64,000 nt of DNA from Elmis aenea (GCA_947652605.1 OX393579.1:53326970-53390969); one strand, 5' to 3'. Positions 43,501-52,968 are shown, counted from the first letter of the stretch. Notes: generated from the letters alone by a model not told the origin. Numbers and translations are program-made.

Positions 43501-46063
43501 CATATGTCTTTCAATGAGCTGGTTTTAATTTTTAATAATTTCCTAAAAATACCGTGCTTTAGTTAATACATATGTTCCTTGAGCGACTATTTCGAAACAA
43601 TTTCAATTATTGATTTGTTTATCACAGAAACAGTTTATCCATCGCCTCTTTACATGAATACAATTGTTTTGCATATGTCTTTCAATGAGCTGGTTTTAAT
43701 TTTTAATAATTTCCTAAAAATACCGTGCTTTAGTTAATACATATGTTCCTTGAGCGACTATTTCTAAACAATTTTAATTATTGATTTGTATATCACAGGA
43801 ACAGTTTATCCATCGCCTCTTTACATGAATACAATTGTTTTGCATATGTCTTTCAATGAGCTGGTTTTAATTTTTAATAATTTCCTAAAAATGCCGTGCT
43901 TTAGTTAATACATGTGTTCCTTGAGCAACTATTTCGAAACAATTTTAATAATTGATTTGTATATCACAGGAACAGTTTATCCATCGCCTCTTTACATGAA
44001 TACAATTGTTTTGCATATGTCTTTCAATGAGCTGGTTTTAATTTTTAATAATTTCCTAAAAATACCGTGCTTTAGTTAATACATATGTTCCTTGAGCGAC
44101 TATTTCGAAACAATTTTAATTATTGATTTGTATATCACAGAAACAGTTTATCCATCGCCACTTTACATGAATACAATTGTTTTGCATATGTCTTTTAATA
44201 GGCTGGTTTAAATTTTTAATAATTTCCTAAAAATACCGTGCTTTAGTTAATACATATGTTCCTTGAGCGACTATTTCGAAACAATTTTAATTATTGATTT
44301 GTATATCACAGAAACAGTTTATCCATCGCCTCTTTACATGAATACAATTGTTTTGCATATGTCTTTCAATGAGTTGGTTTTAATTTTTAATAATTTCCTA
44401 AAAATACCGTGCTTTAGTTAATACATGTGTTCCTTGAGCGACTATTTCGAAACAATTTTAATTATTGATTTGTATATCACAGGAACAGTTTATCCATCGC
44501 CTCTTTACATGAATACAATTGTTTTGCATATGTCTTTCAATGAGCTGGTTTTAATTTTTAATAATTTCCTAAAAATGCCGTGCTTTAGTTAATACATGTG
44601 TTCCTTGAGCGACTATTCCGAAACAATTTTAATTATTGATTTGTATATCACAGGAACAGTTTATCCATCGCCTCTTTACATGAATACAATTGTTTTGCAT
44701 ATGTCTTTCAATGAGCTGGTTTTAATTTTTAATAATTTCCTAAAAATACCGTGCTTTAGTTAATACATATGTTCCTTGAGCGACTATTTCTACACAATTT
44801 TAATTATTGATTTGTATATCACAGGAACAGTTTATCCATCGCCTCTTTACATGAATACAATTGTTTTGCATATGTCTTTCAATGAGCTGGTTTTAATTTT
44901 TAATAATTTCCTAAAAATACCGTGCTTTAGTTAATACATAAGTTCCTTGAGCGACTATTTCTAAACAATTTTAATTATTGATTTGTATATCACAGGAACA
45001 GTTTATCCATCGCCTCTTTACATGAATACAATTGTTTTGCATATGTCTTTCAATGAGCTGGTTTTAATTTTTAATAATTTCCTAAAAATGCCGTGCTTTA
45101 GTTAATACATGTGTTCCTTGAGCGACTATTTCGAAACAATTTTAATTATTGATTTGTATATCACAGGAACAGTTTATCCATCGCCTCTTTACATGAATAC
45201 AATTGTTTTGCATATGTCTTTCAATGAGCTGGTTTTAATTTTTAATAATTTCCTAAAAATACCGTGCTTTAGTTAATACATATGTTCCTTGAGCGACTAT
45301 TTCGAAACAATTTTAATTATTGATTTGTATATCACAGAAACAGTTTATCCATCGCCACTTTACATGAATACAATTGTTTTGCATATGTCTTTTAATGAGC
45401 TGGTTTAAATTTTTAATAATTTCCTAAAAATACCGTGCTTTAGTTAATACATATGTTCCTTGAGCGACTATTTCGAAACAATTTTAATTATTGATTTGTA
45501 TATTACAGAAACAGTTTATCCATCGCCTCTTTACATGAATACAATTGTTTTGCATATGTCTTTCAATGAGCTGGTTTTAATTTTTAATAATTTCCTAAAA
45601 ATACCGTGCTTTAGTTAATACATATGTTCCTTGAGCGACTATTTCTAAACAATTTTAATTATTGATTTGTATATCACAGGAACAATTTATCCATCGCTTC
45701 TTTACATGAATACAATTGTTTTGCATATGTCTTTCAATGAGCTGGTTTTAATTTTTAATAATTTCCTAAAAATACCGTGCTTTAGTTAATACATATGTTC
45801 CTTGAGCGACTATTTCTAAACAATTTTAATTATTGATTTGTATATCACAGGAACAGTTTATCCATCGCTTTTTTACATGAATACAATTGTTTTGCATATG
45901 TCTTTCAATGAGTTGGTTTTAATTTTTAATAATTTCCTAAAAATACCGTGCTTTAGTTAATACATGTGTTCCTTGAGCGACTATTTCGAAACAATTTTAA
46001 TTATTGATTTGTATATCACAGGAACAGTTTATCCATCGCCTCTTTACATGAATACAATTGTTT
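37566..46063 (+). repeat. 171-bp satellite array, right block (about 50 monomers)
   Basis: Same monomer and orientation as the left block, resuming at the duplicated TTAA. A 17-monomer period (2911 bp) and a 16-monomer period (2740 bp) link the tacatacatatg variant at 37566, 40477 and 43217, together with linked variants such as cttaagtt (38251 and 41162). The last monomer breaks off at monomer position 42 (ACAATTGTTT, then unrelated sequence), so the array edge is abrupt, with no visible decay of the outermost copies. Confidence 0.97.
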
Positions 46064-46165
46064 CAAAATTGTTCCCAAAGACTGTAGCCAAAATATTGTA
46101 AATTTAAAAAAATGATATAACATTCCATTCACACATTTTTTTAAAAACTTGTTAATCATTATTTC
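46064..46165. other. Short AT-rich spacer next to the array edge
   Basis: Unique AT-rich sequence between the last satellite monomer and repeat family A. I see no gene or repeat in it. Confidence 0.5.
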
Positions 46166-46741
46166 AACCAACTGAGGTTAAATAATTGTTATTTAAAAAA
46201 AAAAACAAGGTTTGAGAAAAGTTATAAGTAGTTTTTAATTTTTAAAATTACCGCGTGTTTTGTAATGCAAAACATTTCTTAATGTATGTCATGAATTTTG
46301 CATTTATTGAAAGAATATTTAAATTTATGAGGCACATATTTCTTATTTTACCCTGAATGACGTTATTAAGGCTAAAATTTAACTTTTTAAAATCATTTAA
46401 GATCACCCGTTATGGTTGAACGAATGTAACCATGCTTAAAATACGGACATCAAATGTACGCTACATTGTTGATGAGTTAGAAGGAGATAAATTTTCTGTC
46501 AGTCGTCGATACTTATATCTAGTCTCGAAATGCAAGACGCTGTTTGTCTCTTTTTAACACTTGGTTGTAACAGTCGCATATGTCGTAGCTTTCTCGTCAC
46601 CTCCTTTATGTGCTCCTGGTACAATATATAAGTAGAAAATGTCACCAACAGAGGTCGCAGCTTACACGATTTTAGAATTTATAATAATTATAAAAGCGTG
46701 CACGCAAAAACGAGTGTTTTTATTTTTCTGAAATTTATACC

Positions 46742-46748
<7 letters not shown>
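46166..46748 (+). repeat. Unclassified dispersed repeat, family A copy 1
   Basis: Closely related to 58925-59422. Shared landmarks are CTGAGG(T)TAAATAATTG, ATTACCGCGTGTTTTGTAATG, ACCCTGAATGACGTTATTA, CAAGACGCTGTTTGTCTC and GCACGCAAAAACG. This copy has about 80 bp (46447-46528) that copy 2 lacks. A TATA-like ATATATAAG lies at 46626-46634. It continues across the LINE insertion at 50951-50980. No coding capacity is visible. It could be part of a retroelement terminal repeat or a Penelope-like element; I cannot assign it. Confidence 0.8.
46737..46748 (+). repeat. LINE-1-copy target-site duplication, left
   Basis: ATACCATATTTT, repeated at 50951-50962. The terminal T residues overlap the poly(T), so 8-12 bp are duplicated. 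Confidence 0.8.

Positions 46749-46774
<26 letters not shown>
46745..46774 (-). other. Poly(A) tail of the twin-primed LINE
   Basis: Thirty T on the plus strand; up to four belong to the target-site duplication. It makes a spurious lysine-rich minus-strand frame, which is not a gene. Confidence 0.85.
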
Positions 46775-46933
46775 CTGCCAGAACATTTGCCATCTGTCCG
46801 AAGACAATAAACAAATCCTTTGACATTGACACAATTAAAATAACGTAACAGAGAGACATGTAAGTGGCTGCCCAGTGGCACCCACTCCTTCAATAAACAT
46901 AAGCATAAGAACTTATTTCTATGTACTTATCTA
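46775..46933 (-). other. 3' untranslated region of the twin-primed LINE
   Basis: About 160 bp between the stop codon at 46934-46936 and the poly(A) tail. No further feature is recognised. Confidence 0.6.
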
Positions 46934-46993
46934 CTACTCATAACGTTCTATTAAGTCTGCTGTTCTCCAGCGCTTTAGTCTTCGCTTGTCTGT
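46934..46993 (-). pseudogene. Last codons of the LINE reverse transcriptase, beyond the LTR insertion
   Basis: On the minus strand these bases read DKRRLKRWRTADLIERYE and a TAG at 46934-46936. They match the C-terminus of the second LINE (VRRLKRYRPADL). They continue the reading frame that is broken at 49224 by the LTR element, with only the 4-bp duplication CTGT added. The original coding end is thus displaced by 2.2 kb. Confidence 0.85.
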
Positions 46994-47312
46994 TGTAAGA
47001 AAACTAGTTATAGTTGGTTGTTATGGCAACTTTTATTAGTTTTCTTTATATTTAACAGTTCTCTAAAATATATTTCATTTTAACATCATGAACATTTTTG
47101 CAACAAAATCCGTAATTGTACGGTAAATTGATATTAAAACTACTAACCTGTCCCAGGTAAACGCACCTCTCGGTGACAGACAACATTAAATAATGACGTA
47201 CGATTTAAAGACATGAGGCTGCGGGCCGGTATAAAATTACCAAACGAATACCAGCGGTACCAAATAAACATCATGATTCGAATTAAACTGTATTAATTAA
47301 AATACTGTTACA
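46994..47312 (-). repeat. 3' LTR (319 bp)
   Basis: Same length as, and by eye base-for-base the same as, 48905-49223. On the minus strand an AATAAA lies at 47037-47032, a possible polyadenylation signal. Confidence 0.93.
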
Positions 47313-47328
47313 ACTGTCCCCCACATTC
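47313..47328 (-). other. Putative polypurine tract
   Basis: Minus strand GAATGTGGGGGACAGT directly upstream of the 3' LTR. It is purine-rich around GGGGGA but short. Confidence 0.5.
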
Positions 47329-48153
47329 GCGAGTAGGTCAAGACAAGGAGCCAGGCTTTTAGGAATTCCTAAGTAAAAGAATAAATAACAACCAAATAGG
47401 TTACCATGGATTAGCCACGAGCGAAAGTACCATGAAACTGTTTTAAATGAGAGGCATGAAAAACCCCCCTTTCAGTTCCGTTAGCTTTTCCCAGCACATA
47501 AGTATAGGTTCCGACTTGTTTTTACATTGTATTATTTAAATGAATTAACAAATACAAACCTAGTTTAAAAAATTTGAAACTTTTTTTTAAATAAATCCAT
47601 ATTGCACATAAAAAGCTATATCACTGTATGGTCTTTATGAATAAATTACAAATGAATTTATAATTTTGTTTAATTAAAACTCACTTGAACAGTTCCACAG
47701 AAGGAAACTCTTTTTCTGTGTCTTTTAATTAAGCACATTCACACACATACAACATAAATTACTAGTTAATTTGTATCAATATTACAAAATAGGCCACATT
47801 GCATAGTCCACAGTATCAAAATGATTGAGAAACACTGTGCCACAGCATGCTTCATTACTATCAGAAATGGCATTAGTGAAAATTAAAAAACAAAAAATAG
47901 AAAAACACACAACAACCTAATACTAATGATCGCAACATAATGTTAGTCTAAAACCATTTCAAAATAAAATATTTGAAAAATGTCAGCACCATTCAAGCTA
48001 TAGAGTATAATTACCATTTATGCTAATAAAATTATAGAGGTAGTTGAATAGGATAAAACTTAACAATATGAAAATAAATCATAGATAGCATTGTTGGCAA
48101 GACTGTACAACACTAAATTATTTTGTACAAAAAATCAATTGTTATTCGAAACG
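47329..48153 (-). other. Non-coding interior of the LTR retrotransposon
   Basis: About 825 bp of AT-rich sequence between the gag-like stop and the polypurine tract. No reading frame of note and no reverse transcriptase or integrase motif is present. The pol region appears to have been deleted or never present. Confidence 0.6.
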
Positions 48154-48873
48154 CTAACATCCCTTGTTTAGTTTCGCTTGCTGAATATCATGATTAAAAT
48201 AATCAGCTATGCGTAGAAACTTTAGAGCATCAGGTATGTTTTGGCAATCGCTAAGGGAATATGATAGTTGTGGGGGAAAGTGTTTTGCCATTTTTTCAAT
48301 AAGCTGTTGTACAGGGTGAAGCCCATTTACATCTGAAAATGTCGGTAACATTTTCATAATCTCGGAATTAACACCGCTGGATTTTGTTGCATTACACACA
48401 CAATTATTACAATTATTTGTGGCAAACATATTTTCCGATGGTAAGCTATAAATTGAATTATTAATTTGGTTCACCTTGTTAAGGTTAGATTCGTCAATAT
48501 TAACGGACGTTTCCTTGTTGAACTTATCTCCTTCGAAAAATATCTCTGGGTTGTGATACGCAGCGAGGTCAAGAGATGTTCGATTTTCGCCTTTACGCGT
48601 GGACGGTTCCGTGACTGCTTTTGCAGCATTAAAGAAATCAAAAACGGTACCTTTATTTGTAGTACTTGCCGCCACTAGCTTTGAAGGTGATATCGTGTTT
48701 TTTCCGTTTTCCTGTCCCCCAGCTTCCGTACGTATCAAACGGCTGCCATCGTCCAGATCTTCGTTACGATGGTTTTGCTGTTTTGATTTGTTTCTAGTCC
48801 AATACTGGTTGGATTTTGGAATCGCTCCCTTATTTGTCGAGCCAAATTGCGTGGGCGAATGTTGGGTCGCCAT
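48154..48873 (-). CDS. gag-like ORF of the LTR retrotransposon, 239 codons
   Basis: An ATG 29 bp after the primer-binding site opens an uninterrupted frame, the position expected of gag. The first two-thirds is polar and low in complexity (rich in N, S, T, K), with a small cysteine cluster (CNNCVC). The last third contains LPTFSDVNGLHPVQQLIEKM, which resembles the start of the capsid-like part of arthropod Gypsy Gag proteins, where a P-x-F...HP motif is common. It ends soon after, so a full capsid domain and zinc knuckles are missing. The assignment to gag rests mainly on position and that weak motif. The two plus-strand frames opposite it are shadows. The truncated protein may be non-functional, or it may serve packaging of the element's own RNA. 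Confidence 0.6.
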   Translation of the reverse strand: MATQHSPTQFGSTNKGAIPKSNQYWTRNKSKQQNHRNEDLDDGSRLIRTEAGGQENGKNTISPSKLVAASTTNKGTVFDFFNAAKAVTEPSTRKGENRTSLDLAAYHNPEIFFEGDKFNKETSVNIDESNLNKVNQINNSIYSLPSENMFATNNCNNCVCNATKSSGVNSEIMKMLPTFSDVNGLHPVQQLIEKMAKHFPPQLSYSLSDCQNIPDALKFLRIADYFNHDIQQAKLNKGC

Positions 48874-48884
48874 AATCAGTAGTT

Positions 48885-48902
48885 GGTTTACGTTGAGCGC
48901 CA
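48885..48902 (-). promoter_or_regulatory. Primer-binding site
   Basis: Minus strand TGGCGCTCAACGTAAACC, separated by AC from the end of the 5' LTR. The leading TGG matches the CCA end of a tRNA. The TGGCGC start resembles lysine- or serine-type primer sites of Gypsy elements; the exact tRNA is not determined. Confidence 0.7.
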
Positions 48903-48904
48903 GT

Positions 48905-49223
48905 TGTAAGAAAACTAGTTATAGTTGGTTGTTATGGCAACTTTTATTAGTTTTCTTTATATTTAACAGTTCTCTAAAATATATTTCATTTTAACATCAT
49001 GAACATTTTTGCAACAAAATCCGTAATTGTACGGTAAATTGATATTAAAACTACTAACCTGTCCCAGGTAAACGCACCTCTCGGTGACAGACAACATTAA
49101 ATAATGACGTACGATTTAAAGACATGAGGCTGCGGGCCGGTATAAAATTACCAAACGAATACCAGCGGTACCAAATAAACATCATGATTCGAATTAAACT
49201 GTATTAATTAAAATACTGTTACA
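48905..49223 (-). repeat. 5' LTR (319 bp)
   Basis: Starts TGTAAG and ends TTACA on the plus strand; the mate is at 46994-47312. No difference was found by eye between the two copies, implying recent insertion. Confidence 0.93.
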
Positions 49224-49460
49224 CTGTCCCTTCATTGATCAGGTTCGCGGCCAGGTGGTTGGGATGCTGGCTTAGCCTGTCCATGTATCTTTTGCAGTAC
49301 TTTTTGATTTCTTCTTTTACTGGCACTATTTGTAAGTCCTGTCTTATTATTTCGTTCGTAACAAACCACGGGGCGTCCACTAGCATTCGCAACACTTTGG
49401 CCTGAAACCTTTCTAGGATATCGATGTTAGAGTTAGCGGCTGTACCCCACAACTGCAGGC
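49224..49460 (-). pseudogene. LINE reverse-transcriptase C-terminal fragment (3' sense segment)
   Basis: About 78 codons starting LQLWGTAANSNIDIL and running through HPNHLAANLINEG, where the LTR element cuts in. It aligns along its length with the C-terminal part of the second LINE (IQLWGSASTSNIEII ... HPNKLARNLI). This region follows the reverse-transcriptase thumb in jockey-like ORF2 proteins. It is the piece contiguous with the 3' UTR and poly(A). Confidence 0.88.
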
Positions 49461-50953
49461 ATAGAAAAAAGAAAACTTAGAAAGAAATGGCAAGACTCGA
49501 GATCACCACACGACAAAGCCAACCTAAATAAGGCCATAAAACAATTAAAGAAACTAATAGATGAAGAAAAAAACACGGCAATAGCAGAATACCTGCAGGG
49601 ACTTTCGGGAACTGAAGTAACAGACTACTTTCTATGGAAAGCTACTAAGCAGATTAAACAGCCACAGCAACACTTCCCACCGCTTAAAACTGACAAAAAT
49701 AAATGGGCAAGAAGCAATGAGGATAAAGCCGAAATTTTCGTCAAACACCTAAAAACTGTGTTCGAACCCTTCCCCAGTGAAACACCCGAAGCAGAGGACC
49801 CAGAGATACGACGCTACCTAGAAGTTGCTCATCAAATGGAACTGCCAATTAAAAAAATTGAGCCAAAAGAAGTAAAAAACACCATACAAAAGGATCTAAA
49901 TGATAAAAAGGCACCAGGTTATGATCTCATTACGGGTAAGGTACTGAAAGAATTGCCGGAAGAGGCAATTAGGCAAGTAACGTTTATTTTTAATGCCGTG
50001 TTGCGACTGACCTGCTTTCCAGCGCAATGGAAGGTCGCTCAAATAATTCTACTACCCAAGCCAGGAAAAAATCCTGAGGAAGCGAGGTCATACAGACCAA
50101 TTAGTTTATTACCGGTAATGTCAAAGGTCCTCGAAAAATTACTTCTTAAGAGAATCAAACCATACCTCGAGAAAAACCAACTGATTGCAATGCACCAATT
50201 CGGCTTTAGGGAGAGGCACTCCACTATAGAGCAAGTCCACAGGTTGGTGCGACAAATAAATAATGACTTCGACGAAAAAAAATATAGCTGTGCAGTCTTC
50301 CTGGACGTGTCACAAGCTTTTGATAAGGTCTGGCACACGGGCCTTCTTTATAAAATCAAAAAACAGATGCCTTATAACATCTACGAAGTACTAAAATCTT
50401 ATATTAGCGAGAGACACTTCCAGGTAAGACAACAAGATATTTACACTGAACTGCACCCGATCTATAGTGGAGTCCCGCAAGGCAGCATCTTGGGGCCAAC
50501 CTTGTATCAACTTTACACCGCGGACTTGCCTTTGTCGCCAAATACTAAAACTGCAACCTTTGCAGACGATACGGCCGTAATGGCGTCAGATAAAGATGCA
50601 AAAATAGTAACAAAGCACCTACAGCGGCATCTGGATAAGATTCAACATTGGTGTAGACGTTGGAGAATCAGACTGAATGAGCAAAAGTCCGTACAAATTA
50701 CATTCACCCTAAAAAAAGACAGCTGCCAACCAGTCAATATGAATGGTAAGGAACTACCACAGGCAGAATCAGTTAAGTACCTGGGAATGCACCTCGACCG
50801 ACGCATGAACTGGAGGACACATATATGGCAGAAAAGGAAGCAGCTAGGAATAAAACTAAGCAAATTGTACTGGTTACTAGGAAGAAATTCAAAACTTTCA
50901 TTAGAAAATAAATTGCTCATCTACAAGTGCGTGCTTAAACCGGTCTGGACATA
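49461..50953 (+). pseudogene. LINE ORF2 fragment, linker plus reverse transcriptase (inverted 5' segment)
   Basis: One open frame of about 497 codons without an internal stop. No methionine start is expected because the copy is 5'-truncated. The first 100 residues (RKKWQDSRSPHDKANLNKAIK and on) form the linker that follows the endonuclease. The reverse transcriptase follows: fingers SYRPISLLPVMSKVLEKLLL, template contact QFGFRERHSTIEQVHRL, motif A FLDVSQAFD, motif B GVPQGSILGPTLY, motif C TFADDTAV with both catalytic aspartates, and KYLGMHLDRR. The frame then leaves the element at 50951 and picks up a few chance residues. The amino-terminal endonuclease is absent. The family is jockey-like, judged from FADD and overall similarity to the copy at 59934. 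Confidence 0.92.
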
Positions 50954-50980
50954 CCATATTTTGAGATACATTAGCTAAAC
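50951..50980 (+). repeat. LINE target duplication (right) and resumed family A sequence
   Basis: ATACCATATTTTGAGATACATTAGC continues as in 58899-58930, where no LINE is present. Similarity to family A stops near 50980. Confidence 0.8.
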
Positions 50981-52057
50981 ATGCCAAAGGCGGATCCAGC
51001 TGTCCATCTTAGGGGCGGTAATTAAAACTTTCAGTGGGCCCTTGTCAATTGGCCTCCGCTGAATTTTTTTCCCTCTCAACTTTAATCAGCAATTGTTTCG
51101 CTTCGCCCCTTAATATTGTAATTATCAATTTTTCAAATAAAAAATCATGCCAATGGCTAAAAGTATCCAAGAAGTGTAGAATACATATTACTATTTTTGT
51201 AATATACAGTTTTAATTTAGGCAAGAATACATTGAACTAAAACTAATTCTATTAAAACAAAAGTACTTTATTTAATTGTAAGCGATAGTAAATATGCTCT
51301 AGCTAGACCTACCCACTACGTCCACCCACCCTATGAAGACGATTACCAGTCGTAATTAAATAAATATAGTAAGAAAATAATGCCCTTAAAACAACAAAAT
51401 AAGATTTGTGGAAATATCCAGATGAATATATTATTGGTAAGGTACCGAACAATTCTTTCGATTAAACCAGGCAAAATAAAAATATTTTCCGTTTTCCAAA
51501 TAAAATTCCGCCGACACCCATTAACTTTCTAATACTAAAACTTAATGTTATTGTCACAACATCATAATTACTTTTGTAATAATGTACTTAGACGTGCGCA
51601 CTTGTATAACGATTATTTAACGCGCTTAATAATATTTTCGGTAACAGTTAAAGAAAGGTCAACCGAGCCAATACTTATTTACGATCCATTTCCTGTAGTT
51701 ACATCATTTCCACTATTGAACACGCATACAAATCTAAATAATTATTAAACGCAGGTGAGAGGTCGTCACGGCGCTACAAGTTCATGTTCGCGACAGGGCC
51801 GTAGCTACCGTACAGCAAGAACGAGCAGAGTCCACAAATAATGGGGGCCCAGTCCGAAAAACTTTCCAAATATGTTCAAAATTGATGTACTTACTACATA
51901 AATTATTGGTATGAAACATAAATCGTTTTAAGGCAACGCAAGTAGTGGAAAAATACTCTGGACTTTTTGAGCCGAAAAAATGTTGTTTCATATTTTCATT
52001 CAATTTGAAAATATAAAAAAAAGGATTCAGAAGTATATTCCTAATTTACTTTATGAA
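50981..52057. other. AT-rich intergenic stretch, nothing recognised
   Basis: No reading frame has a recognisable product, and the short open frames at 51034, 51545 and 51782 have no supporting motif. A GC-richer patch lies at 51755-51860. Confidence 0.5.
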
Positions 52058-52250
52058 TAATTTCATGAAAGGAGTCAGCTGGAGAAATGTGCCACAATTA
52101 GCTAACGATAGGCAGGAGTGGAGAAACATAATACAGAAATAGAAAAGCATCGACACCAACAGCTAAAAGAGGAACCGATTAAGAAGAAGGAGAATTTCAT
52201 AGGGGAAAAAAATATCGAAGAAAACGAAAATGACAGTGTACAACACAATA
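52058..52250 (+). pseudogene. RTE-like LINE, degenerate C-terminal tail
   Basis: GAGTCAGCTGGAGAAATGTGCC through GATAGGCAGGAGTGGAGAAAC matches the reverse complement of the RTE fragment around 62830-62940 over about 150 bp, including the lysine/glutamate-rich end. In the 62.9-kb copy this is the extreme C-terminus after LEEKMSQLERC. Here it has stops and is non-functional. The 92-codon open frame at 52118 lies mostly in this decayed tail and is not called as a gene. Confidence 0.75.
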
Positions 52251-52316
52251 TACAAACAAAAGGTCCATGTCCTGGGCCCCCCACATTTGAAATGTCTTTT
52301 TTTTTTAATGTAGCAG

Positions 52317-52711
52317 GTTGTGCTAGCCTTGTGCTGACGTGCTTTGTTAAAATTTTTGATTGTGCTGGTTTCGTTAGACTACAAATTCAGTTTTAATTTG
52401 GGGGGGCTGTGGACATGATAGCCCCCCCCCACCACGTAATTTAAACATTTATTTTAGACAGATATGTTGTGCTAGCCTTGTGCTGGCGTGCTTTGTTAAA
52501 ATTTTTGATTGTGCTGGTTCCATTACACTACAATTTTGATTTTAAATTGGAGGGGCTGTAGACATGATAGCCCCCCCACCACGTAATTTAAACATTTTTT
52601 TTAGACAGTTATGTTGTGCTAGCCTCGGTCTGGCGTGCTTTGTTAAAATTTTTGATTGTGCTGTTTCGTTACGCTACGATTTTGGTTTAAAATCTGAGGG
52701 GCTCTTGACAT
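52317..52711 (+). repeat. Tandem repeat, 147-149 bp, 2.7 copies
   Basis: Copies start at 52317, 52466 and 52613 with GTTGTGCTAGCC. Each has TTTGTTAAAATTTTTGATTGTGCTG, and the first two end with ATGATAGCCCCCCC and ACGTAATTTAAACATT. The last copy is cut at 52711. It has no coding capacity. Confidence 0.92.
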
Positions 52712-52968
52712 GATTAGATATACTTTTGTATACATTGAACGATTGAACCATTATTGTTATATCTGAAAAGGGTGACTTCTAAAAAATTTATTGAATAATA
52801 TGTTTTTGTCTCACAGGTAAATTAAATTTTTGCATGGTAACTGTTGAATAAGTTTAAAATGTTATTGACTTTGGATTTTGGAACGCCTAAAATTAAATCG
52901 TTTACATATTTCTTTAAAAATGGGATGTTATCAGATATTTTTGGCATTATAGTTTTTAATAAATCATC
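52712..52968. other. AT-rich stretch, nothing recognised
   Basis: The small plus-strand open frame beginning at 52844 runs into the inverted-repeat arm and shows no family motif. Confidence 0.45.

Larger units (their letters stand above)
46994..49223 (-). mobile_element. Non-autonomous LTR retrotransposon, 2230 bp, identical LTRs
   Basis: Two direct repeats of 319 bp bound a 1592-bp interior. LTRs begin TGTAA and end TTACA. A 4-bp target duplication CTGT flanks the element (46990-46993 and 49224-49227), confirmed because removing the element restores the LINE reading frame. Read on the minus strand, the primer-binding site TGGCGCTCAACG starts 2 nt after the 5' LTR, and a G-rich polypurine-like tract (GTGGGGGACAGT) precedes the 3' LTR. 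Only one 239-codon gag-like frame is present. Protease, reverse transcriptase, RNase H and integrase are absent, so mobilisation would need a relative in trans. A 4-bp duplication and this type of primer site suggest the Gypsy group (inference). Confidence 0.92.
46749..50950 (-). mobile_element. Jockey-like LINE with 5' inversion (twin-primed), interrupted by an LTR element
   Basis: The 3' part is on the minus strand: a poly(A) tail seen as poly(T) at 46745-46774, a 3' UTR, and the C-terminal reverse-transcriptase sequence up to TAA/C-CTGCAG near 49460. The upstream part of the same protein lies on the plus strand at 49461-50950. It ends at KPVWT(Y), which is exactly where the minus-strand piece begins (LQLWG). 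This arrangement, with 3' segment sense, 5' segment inverted and shared breakpoint, is what twin priming during target-primed reverse transcription produces. The duplicated target ATACCATATTTT flanks the whole, and an uninterrupted relative of the target is at 58899-58910. Without the LTR insertion the copy is about 1.97 kb and 5'-truncated. Confidence 0.88.

Noticed and set aside
1..46063. CRISPR-like regular repeats
   Set aside because: The whole 171-bp unit is conserved with no variable spacers, and the context is eukaryotic; it is a satellite.
1..46063. Primate alpha satellite (same 171-bp period)
   Set aside because: Monomer sequence is not alpha-satellite-like and the neighbouring mobile elements are of insect type.
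1..46063. CENP-B box in the monomer (TTCGAAAC...)
   Set aside because: Only the TTCG half resembles the box; the required CGGG half is absent, and many monomers lack TTCG.
46662..46859. Minus-strand 65-codon frame with a lysine run
   Set aside because: Generated by the LINE poly(A) tail.
48466..48994. Plus-strand frames of 70 and 131 codons in the LTR element
   Set aside because: Antisense to the gag-like frame and extending into the LTR; no motif.
49219..49227. Extending both LTRs by the shared CTGTCCC after TTACA
   Set aside because: The left copy has an extra A before it, and restoring the LINE frame requires the right-hand CTGT to be the target duplication, so the match is partly coincidence.
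50039..50920. Minus-strand frames opposite the LINE reverse transcriptase
   Set aside because: Shadows of the plus-strand frame that carries reverse-transcriptase motifs A, B and C.
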